A stretch of 7,216 bases of DNA, from the NCBI GenBank assembly GCA_030666885.1, contig DAOUWY010000095.1:1-7216 (forward strand), in the 5' to 3' direction. This stretch comes from Methanosarcinales archaeon. GTDB lineage: Archaea > Halobacteriota > Methanosarcinia > Methanosarcinales > Methanocomedenaceae. Shown here piece by piece: positions 1 through 6,312 of this stretch (position 1 is the stretch's first letter; each line of letters opens with the position of its first letter). Below the pieces are notes generated by a model that was not told the DNA's origin, made no database searches, and saw only the letters and a program-made list of their open reading frames with translations. The position numbers and the translations under genes are program-made.

Positions 1-1913
1 CCCAGTGTCACAATCGCCTTATCCGGAAACTTGTGGCACAGCCGGTCATGCACCTCACCGCTGGTCTTACCCGGCGGAGGGAACGTGAACTTATGCGCAA
101 AATTCTCCACATCCAGCACATGCAGCAGAGCCCCGCTTGGCAGTTCCTGGGTCTTGACCGACGGCAGTGAAGCTTCAAGCTGCCTCTCGATGGCCTCACT
201 GGCCTGCTTCACCAACAGCGGCACCAATTCCCTATGCCTCTTCAGATTACCCAGGTTCAGGACATCATAGTTAATACCCTTTCCCTCACTGAACCGCAAC
301 CAGAACGCCTCATAATCCAGTGCCAGTGCCATATCCTTTAAGTCATCCAGGCTGTAGCGCGATGCCACCAGTTCAATATACCTTGTGGCCTCAGGCGCTT
401 CCGAACGGTCGCCCACAGCCGAAACCCCAGGCAAGTGTTTGATTTCCTCAGTCACACCAGGATTTATCATCCTGGCAATCTCAGTACCCAGCATGCCCGT
501 AGTTATACCAAAATCCCCGCCCGCATGGGCCGGGTTCACATGGGCCAGCAGGTACTGGTCCACCACGTCATCCGGATGATGATGGTCCACCACCACCATG
601 TCCATACCGTACACCTTAGCCTGCAGCATGGCTGGCACATCCTCTTCTGTGGAACCGTTATCCATCAACAGCACAAGCGGCATTTTCTGCCCGTGCCTCT
701 CATTATCAGCCGTGGCAAAGGAAATGTCCCTGGTAATATCCACCATCTCATAGAACGGTGCCTTACTGGGCGAACGCCTGTAAAAATGATATCCCGCATC
801 CGGTCCGCCCACTTCCTGTATCAAAGGTATCACCGCTTTCTCGACAGCAATAGCCGAAGTAATGCCGTCGGCATCTGCATGATGGCGTAATACTATAGGT
901 CGTGAATGGAAAATAGCCCTGCGTATCTCCTTGGCGACCTGACGCATCTTTGGCCGCAGCGCTTCAAGTATCGGGCTTACGACCAGAAACTCGATTTCAT
1001 GGGGATCAGAGCGCTTATCCAGGGCATTCTCTATCTCGTCTTTGATAGCAGCCGATTCTGCCCCCCACATCTGCCGTATTTCCCTTATCTCGATCTGCAG
1101 TTCGCTGTTCCTTACACTAAGCTCACCAACCACCTTAGCAATCATATCCGATTCGATCTCAGGATATGAACGCTGCCCCGCCTTCTCAAAGGCCGCGCAG
1201 GGTACTGTCCCTGTCTCGTCAGCCAACGTAAATATTGTCGGGCCGCCTGTTTGCTTTATCTGGATGACCTCACCTGATATATGCACCAGTTTGCTGATAT
1301 GATCGCGAAGCCCGGATACCTGGGTGCGGGGTATATCCTTTTCAACCTGGACCAACTGGTATTCCCGGAGTGTCACAGGCACAAGGTCTATGTTGCCGTT
1401 GGATGCAATGTTCTTCACCTGTACAAAGATCGTCTCCCCCACTTCAGGGGTCCGTGTCAGGTGCTTCTCGTGTGCCAGCCCGCGGGTACGCGGGTTAAGG
1501 TTCACGAAGGCACCGAAATTGGCCAGGCTGTCAACCACACCCTCATAGGTCATGCCGATCGCCAGGTCAGAAGTATCGCAGGCAGCACTCAGTTTATGTA
1601 CCAGTGGTTTAGTGGCGCAGGAGGCACATATATCACCTTGTGTATCAGCATCCAGGGGCTGGTGGCATATCCGGCAGTTGACCATCTCACCCCTGCCGCC
1701 GCAGACCTCGCATTTCTGCTTCACTGTAATGGTGCCGGAGCCGCCGCACTTCTGGCATTTACCCCCGCCTTCCAGCAGGCTTCCCAGGTCATTTTCTGTC
1801 ATTTTGGTAAGGTCAAGACTCTTAGGTTTGCCTGATCCCTTGCAGTCAGGACATTCCTGCTCTGAGGTATTAATATATCCTGTGCCTTTGCATGCTTCGC
1901 ATTGTTCGGTCAT
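1..1913 (-). CDS. DHH-family (RecJ-like) phosphoesterase with DnaJ-type zinc fingers, S1 and OB domains; 3' end cut by window edge
   Basis: The frame is open from an ATG at 1913-1911 to the left edge: 637 full codons and no stop, so the C-terminus is missing. Translated from the minus strand, it shows four CxxCxGxG repeats typical of DnaJ zinc fingers (residues 5-12, 21-28, 53-60, 68-75), then a further Cys pair set (CRIC 80-83, CASC 96-99) that may form a zinc ribbon. An S1-like RNA-binding domain follows (about 118-180, with a NFGAFV core), then an OB-fold (about 205-280). The DHH catalytic domain has HADADG at 345-350, MDNG at 417-420, DHHHP at 443-447 and GD at 501-502, which should bind the metal ions. 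The DHHA1-like C-terminal part is only begun. This matches the archaeal RecJ-like group with a DnaJ zinc finger (COG1107, from memory). The likely role is a nuclease or phosphodiesterase on RNA or DNA; the substrate is not known to me. Starting at M1 keeps the first zinc motif intact. Confidence 0.9.
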   Translation of the reverse strand, partial: MTEQCEACKGTGYINTSEQECPDCKGSGKPKSLDLTKMTENDLGSLLEGGGKCQKCGGSGTITVKQKCEVCGGRGEMVNCRICHQPLDADTQGDICASCATKPLVHKLSAACDTSDLAIGMTYEGVVDSLANFGAFVNLNPRTRGLAHEKHLTRTPEVGETIFVQVKNIASNGNIDLVPVTLREYQLVQVEKDIPRTQVSGLRDHISKLVHISGEVIQIKQTGGPTIFTLADETGTVPCAAFEKAGQRSYPEIESDMIAKVVGELSVRNSELQIEIREIRQMWGAESAAIKDEIENALDKRSDPHEIEFLVVSPILEALRPKMRQVAKEIRRAIFHSRPIVLRHHADADGITSAIAVEKAVIPLIQEVGGPDAGYHFYRRSPSKAPFYEMVDITRDISFATADNERHGQKMPLVLLMDNGSTEEDVPAMLQAKVYGMDMVVVDHHHPDDVVDQYLLAHVNPAHAGGDFGITTGMLGTEIARMINPGVTEEIKHLPGVSAVGDRSEAPEATRYIELVASRYSLDDLKDMALALDYEAFWLRFSEGKGINYDVLNLGNLKRHRELVPLLVKQASEAIERQLEASLPSVKTQELPSGALLHVLDVENFAHKFTFPPPGKTSGEVHDRLCHKFPDKAIVTL

Positions 1914-1927
1914 AGTACTTGAAACAG

Positions 1928-1966
1928 AATTTAATTATTGGGATATTCAGTAATTGTAATATTTAG
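1928..1966 (-). promoter_or_regulatory. possible promoter/AT-rich leader of the DHH gene
   Basis: The 65-bp gap between the idsA stop and the DHH-gene start is strongly AT-rich. Read on the minus strand it contains TATA-like stretches TAAATATT (1965-1958) and TAATTAAAT (1936-1928). The first would put a start site roughly 20 nt before the ATG. There is no Shine-Dalgarno motif in front of that ATG, unlike idsA and rnj, so a short or leaderless transcript is possible. No U-tract terminator for the upstream operon is evident, so read-through is equally possible. This rests on a weak motif match only. Confidence 0.25.
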
Positions 1967-1978
1967 TTATTGGAAATG

Positions 1979-2944
1979 TTAAAATTTTCGCTCGATCATA
2001 TAATCCGCCAAAGCCAGCAGTATATCCTTAGCTTCAGTGTCTGGCAGAATGTCCAGTTTTGCCTTACCCTCAGCCACATATTTTCTGGCAGTTGTATTGG
2101 CATAGTCAACAGAACCAGAATCCTCAAGTGTATTCAGTGCATGTTCAATCTCTGCCTTGGTGGCGTTTCTCCTACCGAACACATCCAGTTCCACATTATT
2201 TTCCCTGGCATGAATAGCAATCAGGGTCTGTTTACCTTCCCTTAGGTCGCTCCCCCTCATCTTACCCAGTACATCCTCAGGTGTGACCAGGTCAAGCACA
2301 TCATCAAATATCTGGAAACCCACACCGGCCAGGCGTCCGAAATCCCAGAGTGCATCAGCTTCTTCCTGGGTGCTGCCACCCAGGATTGCACCCAGTTTTG
2401 CAGATGCTGCATAGAGTACGGCAGTCTTTTTCTCCACCATCTCCATATATTCCTCTTCAGGAACATGTTTCCTCTTCTCGAAACTAATATCCATCCACTG
2501 TCCTTCGCAAATCTCTATACATGTCATGGACATCACTGTAAGGCACTCGACCATGTGGGCAGGGTCTGTTTTACACTGGCTGAGGATATGGAATGCCTTG
2601 GAATACAACGTATCACCTGCAAGTATGGCACCGGATAAGCCCCACTTAACATGGACTGACGGCAGTCCCCTTCTTAATTCATCCTGGTCCATGATATCGT
2701 CATGAATCAATGTGAAGTTGTGGACCAGTTCAACAGCAGTTGCAGCCGGAATTACGCTGTCCGGATTCCCGCCTACAGCTTCTGTCGCAAGTATCAGGGT
2801 TGCGGGACGTAGTCGTTTTCCACCGGCATCAAAGAGGTAACGCATCGCACGATAGAGTTCATCCGGACGTCCGATTGGCATCAGGTTGTGGATAGAACCA
2901 TTTACCCGTTTTCCTCGTTTATCAATCTCATTGATCAAATCCAT
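1979..2944 (-). CDS. idsA: short-chain trans-prenyl diphosphate synthase, probably geranylgeranyl diphosphate synthase
   Basis: This 321-residue protein is a full-length head-to-tail isoprenyl diphosphate synthase. It condenses IPP with allylic diphosphates in the cytosol to make the C20 precursor of archaeal ether lipids. Visible family signatures are GGKRLRP (41-47, IPP binding), the first Asp-rich motif DDIMD (82-86) followed by RRG, the KT pair (173-174), the second Asp-rich motif DDVLD (214-218), and GKQT (237-240). The residue five before the first Asp-rich motif is Phe77; in studied archaeal GGPP synthases an aromatic residue there limits chain length, so C20 is favoured. A C25 or other product cannot be excluded from sequence. 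The ATG at 2944 has a GAGGT site 6 nt upstream. It lies 30 bp after rnj on the same strand and uses the IPP and DMAPP supplied by the upstream genes of the operon. Confidence 0.93.
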   Translation of the reverse strand: MDLINEIDKRGKRVNGSIHNLMPIGRPDELYRAMRYLFDAGGKRLRPATLILATEAVGGNPDSVIPAATAVELVHNFTLIHDDIMDQDELRRGLPSVHVKWGLSGAILAGDTLYSKAFHILSQCKTDPAHMVECLTVMSMTCIEICEGQWMDISFEKRKHVPEEEYMEMVEKKTAVLYAASAKLGAILGGSTQEEADALWDFGRLAGVGFQIFDDVLDLVTPEDVLGKMRGSDLREGKQTLIAIHARENNVELDVFGRRNATKAEIEHALNTLEDSGSVDYANTTARKYVAEGKAKLDILPDTEAKDILLALADYMIERKF

Positions 2945-2950
2945 GAAAGT

Positions 2951-2955
2951 ACCTC
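2951..2955 (-). promoter_or_regulatory. Shine-Dalgarno site of idsA
   Basis: GAGGT on the minus strand, 6 nt before the ATG at 2944-2942, within the 30-bp rnj-idsA spacer. It fixes the idsA start and suggests translation from a shared transcript, because the spacer is too short to hold a convincing promoter. Confidence 0.75.
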
Positions 2956-2974
2956 ATTTACATCATTAATCTAT

Positions 2975-4315
2975 TTATTCGATAAGTATCTCTTCGCCGT
3001 TACGCATAAGGTGGGTATTCTCACCAAAAACGTATCCTGCTTCCTCTGCCATTTCCAGATAATTACTATGCATCATAATGTTTCCATGTGCTGGTATCAC
3101 GTGCTCCGGATTTATCATCCTTAGCAGTTCCCAGTGGTCTTCCCTGTGTGCATGGCCTGAAACATGGACATTATCATATATCCGGGCACCCTTCATCTTC
3201 AGTTTTGTCTCAAGTGAATACCGGTTCGCCCGGGTCATTGGATTTGGTATGACATTTGCAGAGAAGATCACCTTATCACCTTTTTCGATCTTATAATCCG
3301 TAGTGTCATGAGATATCCTTGTTAATATGGCACCCGGTTCGCCCTGGTGTCCGGTAACTATTGGCAGGTACTTTTCCTTCCCTTCCTTATTAATTCGTTT
3401 CAAGGCCTTATCAATGGAATGACGTTGCCCGTACATCTCCAGGTTATCAGGGAATTTTAAAAATCCCATTTTTTCGGCAGTACCAACATACTTCTCCATA
3501 GAACGGCCCATTAATACAGGTATGCGGTCCATCTGCACAGCCGCTTCAATTATGGATTTGATCCTGGCAATATGGGAAGAGAACGTGGTAACGATTACCC
3601 CGGATTCTGCCTCTTCAGTACCCAGCATCACATCAGAAACCATATCAGCAGCTATTTTTTCAGAAGGTGTTTTACCAGACATGCCCGAGTTAGTACTTTC
3701 GGTTAGCATGGCAATAACTCCTTCTTTCCCGATCTGGCGCAGCCGGTCAAAGTCAGGTTTTTCGCCTATAACAGGCGTTCTGTCAAGCTTAAAATCATTA
3801 GCATACAGTATGATTCCGTCAGGTGTATGTATGGCCGCAAAAGAAGCATCGATGATACTATGCTGTACCCGTATCAATTCAATTGAAATATTAGGGCTCA
3901 CTTTGTGTATCTTTCCTGTTTTGAGAGGTTCTACTTTATTCTTAATCTGGTATTTCTTTTCATTCTTTAACTGTTGTTTAATAAGCTCTGATGTATATGG
4001 TGTCGAAATGATGGGGGCATCGTACCTGTGAGCCAGTTTTGGCAGGGCACCTATATGGTCAAGATGACCATGTGTACAAACTATTGCCTTTACATTCCCG
4101 TCAACCTGTTTCATAACCATGTCATTAGGGATTACGCCCATTTTAATAAGGTCCCCGGAACTTTTCCTGTCGATCTCGACATCTTCATGTATCTGTACCA
4201 TGTCAAGCCGAAGTCCCATATCCATTACAATTATCTCATTACCCACTCTTATTGCTGTCATATTGCGACCCATTTCATTATAGCCACCTACAGCTATGAT
4301 TCCTATATCTGTCAT
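2975..4315 (-). CDS. rnj: archaeal RNase J (metallo-beta-lactamase/beta-CASP ribonuclease)
   Basis: This 446-residue protein has the fold signatures of RNase J: an N-terminal metallo-beta-lactamase part with HGHLDH (82-87), H152 and D174 (in YANDFKLD) as zinc ligands, and a beta-CASP insert with E206 (LTEST) and H248 (TTFSSH). The closing motifs are HVSGHAH (384-390, H388) and PAHG (H410). It lacks the C-terminal domain of bacterial RNase J, as expected for the shorter archaeal form. Studied archaeal RNase J enzymes are 5'-3' exoribonucleases that prefer 5'-monophosphate RNA; some are annotated as mRNA 3'-end processing factors, but CPSF-type KH domains are absent here. The gene lies between fni (50 bp upstream) and idsA (30 bp downstream), on the same strand. 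The ATG is preceded by GGAG at 8 nt. By eye it is more AT-rich than its neighbours. Confidence 0.93.
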   Translation of the reverse strand: MTDIGIIAVGGYNEMGRNMTAIRVGNEIIVMDMGLRLDMVQIHEDVEIDRKSSGDLIKMGVIPNDMVMKQVDGNVKAIVCTHGHLDHIGALPKLAHRYDAPIISTPYTSELIKQQLKNEKKYQIKNKVEPLKTGKIHKVSPNISIELIRVQHSIIDASFAAIHTPDGIILYANDFKLDRTPVIGEKPDFDRLRQIGKEGVIAMLTESTNSGMSGKTPSEKIAADMVSDVMLGTEEAESGVIVTTFSSHIARIKSIIEAAVQMDRIPVLMGRSMEKYVGTAEKMGFLKFPDNLEMYGQRHSIDKALKRINKEGKEKYLPIVTGHQGEPGAILTRISHDTTDYKIEKGDKVIFSANVIPNPMTRANRYSLETKLKMKGARIYDNVHVSGHAHREDHWELLRMINPEHVIPAHGNIMMHSNYLEMAEEAGYVFGENTHLMRNGEEILIE

Positions 4316-4323
4316 TAAAAATT

Positions 4324-4327
4324 CTCC
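4324..4327 (-). promoter_or_regulatory. Shine-Dalgarno site of rnj
   Basis: GGAG on the minus strand, 8 nt before the rnj ATG (4315-4313). The remaining fni-rnj spacer is AT-rich and includes a TATA-like AATATATG around 4346-4339. That lies so close to the ATG that a start site 25 nt downstream would remove the Shine-Dalgarno, so I do not call a separate promoter. Confidence 0.7.
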
Positions 4328-4365
4328 ATCTAAATATTCATATATTCTACAACTGTTTTTTTCAT

Positions 4366-5460
4366 CTATCTACACGCAAACCGGGTAGTATCAAACCCGC
4401 GTTCATTTAAATACTCATTAGTTTTTCCTGTTATTACTACCCTGGATTGCATAAGCTCCCCAATGGTAGCATTGCCGGTCAGGAACATGGCAGTCTTCAA
4501 TTCTTCCAGGAAGACACCAAGCCCGGCCTTCACATCTTCCGGTCCATTTAATGCCGGAACCACAAACGGCAGTGCTGCAGCGCACACACTGGCACCTATT
4601 GCCAGGGATTTCGCCATATCTATTCCTGTGCGTATCCCTCCGGTTGCAATAACCGGCACTGAAATGTTACTCTCTATCACACTGATGGCCGTAGGTATGC
4701 CCCAATTCCGGAACAGGTTACCAAGTTCTTCGCTTTTTGTATCGTCCTGCTGCCTGGCCCTGTAGACCTCCACACCAGCCCAGGTTGTACCGCCCATGCC
4801 CCCGACATCTATGGCAGACACACCGGCATCGCACAACTGTTGTGCTACCTCGCGGCTGATACCTGCTCCCGTCTCCCTGGCTATTACAGGTATCGTAAGT
4901 TCGTCACAAACCTGTTTGATAAGTCCAAGCCCGCCTTTTGCATCTGTATCACCTTCTGGCTGGACGGCTTCCTGCAGGAAGTTCAGGTGTATGGCCATGG
5001 CATCGGCATCTATCATTTCAACAGCCTGCCTGACCCCCTCGATCCCGTATTCGTTAAGCTGGGGCAGGCCAATATTTCCGTAAACAAAAGCATCGGGGGC
5101 GGCGTCCCTTACTATCCTGAACGTTTCTTCCTGGGTAGGGTCTTCGATGGCAGCCCTCTGGCTGCCTACACCGATGCCTATCCCCATCTCCTGTGCGGCA
5201 AGTGCCAGTGCTTCATTCACCTTTGTAGTATCGGGATGGCCCCCTGTCATGGAAGCGATCAATAAGGGAAATGCTAACATGTGACCCAAAAACTCAACAG
5301 AAGTATCTATCTCCTGCCTGTTGATCCCTGGCAATGCATTATGTACAAGTGTTATTTCCTCGAACCCTGTGCGCCTGAAATTATGCTCATCCCTGTTTGC
5401 TTCCACATTTTTGTTGGCACATAATTCAAGATGTTCGATCTTCCTGTTTGAAGTACTCAT
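4366..5460 (-). CDS. fni: type II isopentenyl-diphosphate delta-isomerase (FMN-dependent)
   Basis: This 364-residue TIM-barrel flavoprotein interconverts IPP and DMAPP using reduced FMN and Mg2+. Type II family features are the N-terminal RKIEHL (6-11, substrate diphosphate contact), MTGG (71-74), GSQR (99-102), the HLNFLQE stretch (158-164) with the His, Asn, Gln and Glu of the active site, VGGMGGTTW (219-227), and the FMN-phosphate loop GGIRTGID (274-281). Length is normal for the family, and the RKxEH motif at residue 6 supports the chosen ATG. The start has only a weak AAGGG motif 4 nt away and follows an AT-only triplet-repeat spacer. It stands 48 bp after ipk, which supplies its substrate. 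The stop is UAG, and its frame continues open past it to another UAG and then a UAA overlapping the rnj start; see findings. Function is certain at family level. Confidence 0.95.
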   Translation of the reverse strand: MSTSNRKIEHLELCANKNVEANRDEHNFRRTGFEEITLVHNALPGINRQEIDTSVEFLGHMLAFPLLIASMTGGHPDTTKVNEALALAAQEMGIGIGVGSQRAAIEDPTQEETFRIVRDAAPDAFVYGNIGLPQLNEYGIEGVRQAVEMIDADAMAIHLNFLQEAVQPEGDTDAKGGLGLIKQVCDELTIPVIARETGAGISREVAQQLCDAGVSAIDVGGMGGTTWAGVEVYRARQQDDTKSEELGNLFRNWGIPTAISVIESNISVPVIATGGIRTGIDMAKSLAIGASVCAAALPFVVPALNGPEDVKAGLGVFLEELKTAMFLTGNATIGELMQSRVVITGKTNEYLNERGFDTTRFACR

Positions 5461-5467
5461 GTTTCCC

Positions 5468-5504
5468 TTATTATTATTATCCTGATAATTATTATTATTG
5501 TTAT
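5468..5504 (-). repeat. AT-only triplet repeat in the ipk-fni spacer
   Basis: The spacer is almost entirely TTA/TAA triplets: about four TTA units (5468-5479), a central imperfect palindrome ATTATC-CT-GATAAT (5476-5489), then further ATT units to about 5504. In the mRNA it is an unstructured or weakly paired AU tract right before the fni start. The perfect stem is 6 bp around a 2-base loop, too tight to fold as drawn, so this is not called a terminator. It may keep the fni start accessible, serve as an RNA cleavage site, or simply be a slippage-prone microsatellite. Confidence 0.6.
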
Positions 5505-5508
5505 GAAC

Positions 5509-6312
5509 TCAGTTATCTTTTTGTATAAGTGTACCTGGTGTCGCACCATCCAGGAATGCACGAACATTCCCTGGCATCGATGCATTGAATATCCGGCTGC
5601 TGATGCCGGACCTGTCAGCCAGGTCAAGCAGTTCTGTAACTTTTCCAAGCATGCCTCCGGTAACATCGGTATGTGAAGACCCGCCAATATGGACTTTTAC
5701 TTTATCAAATGATGCAGGTGTTATTACAGGTACTGTGTGTCCTTTGCCATCCAGTACCCCATCTGTCACGCTGGCGATACCTATGCTTCCGGCACCCAGC
5801 TTTTGTGCAATATACGGGACCACCTGGTCACCGCTTAAGATGCCCGCACCTTTTGTTGCATCCATGACCACGTCACCATGAAGTACAGGGACCATACCCC
5901 TTTCCAGCATTACACTGACATGTGCACCGAACATTTCACTGATACGTCCGTTATCCAGCAGGAAACTACCGAAAGGATGCACAGGAACTGCAGGCATTCC
6001 AGCCCGGTTCAGGGCATCAACAACCATGTTGTTCAATTTCCTGACACTACGGTGTGTCTCAATGACACCTTCCATATCGAATTGTTCAGTGAGGCGGTAT
6101 TCCCTTGCAAGAGGATGCCCGAAAGAACCTGCACCGTGAACCACTATCAGGTTGCCTTTATTTGCACCTTCCACAGCCATGCCTGCAATCTCACCTGCAA
6201 TGCGATTGATCTCACCAGGCAGGGCCTTCGGGGTCTGGCTCGATCTTTCAGTAATAATACTGCCGCCGATCTTCAGTACGGTCAGGTCGGTCCGGTCTGT
6301 CAGGTCTTTCAT
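5509..6312 (-). CDS. ipk: isopentenyl phosphate kinase
   Basis: This 267-residue member of the amino-acid-kinase fold phosphorylates isopentenyl phosphate to IPP with ATP, the final kinase step of the archaeal modified mevalonate route. Signatures are LKIGGSIIT (13-21, with catalytic Lys14), GAGSFGH (60-66) whose His66 corresponds to the His that marks phosphate-monoester specificity in studied IPKs, HGDVVMD (145-151), SGDQVVPY (160-167), TDGVLD (183-188) and DVTGGMLGK (216-224). The residue after ITE is Arg23, where the M. jannaschii enzyme has Lys as I recall it. The ATG overlaps the mvk stop (ATGA), with a GGGGTGA site 7 nt upstream inside mvk, so the two are probably translationally coupled. 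Glutamate 5-kinase or aspartate kinase is unlikely given the GSFGH motif and context. Confidence 0.93.
   Translation of the reverse strand: MKDLTDRTDLTVLKIGGSIITERSSQTPKALPGEINRIAGEIAGMAVEGANKGNLIVVHGAGSFGHPLAREYRLTEQFDMEGVIETHRSVRKLNNMVVDALNRAGMPAVPVHPFGSFLLDNGRISEMFGAHVSVMLERGMVPVLHGDVVMDATKGAGILSGDQVVPYIAQKLGAGSIGIASVTDGVLDGKGHTVPVITPASFDKVKVHIGGSSHTDVTGGMLGKVTELLDLADRSGISSRIFNASMPGNVRAFLDGATPGTLIQKDN

Noticed and set aside
580..602. GTG/CAT triplet repetition
   Set aside because: Explained by coding for the VVVDHHHP motif of the DHH domain, not an independent repeat.
435..890. Plus-strand open frame of 151 codons
   Set aside because: It lies wholly antisense to the DHH gene, whose catalytic motifs are encoded on the other strand; the plus-strand translation has no recognisable domain.
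1281..1835. Plus-strand open frame of 184 codons, with an overlapping frame at 1552-1953
   Set aside because: Antisense shadow of the zinc-finger, S1 and OB regions of the DHH gene; GC-rich codons on the opposite strand keep the frame open.
3522..4031. Plus-strand open frame of 169 codons
   Set aside because: Antisense to the RNase J catalytic region, which has all family motifs; no ribosome-binding site or domain on the plus strand.
5476..5489. Palindrome considered as an intrinsic terminator between ipk and fni
   Set aside because: The 6-bp AT-rich stem has a 2-base loop and is not followed by a U tract, and fni follows at once in the same operon.
5457..5687. Minus-strand open frame of 76 codons ending in an Ile-rich tail
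   Set aside because: It overlaps the end of ipk in another frame and its tail is just the ATT repeat translated; no support as a gene.
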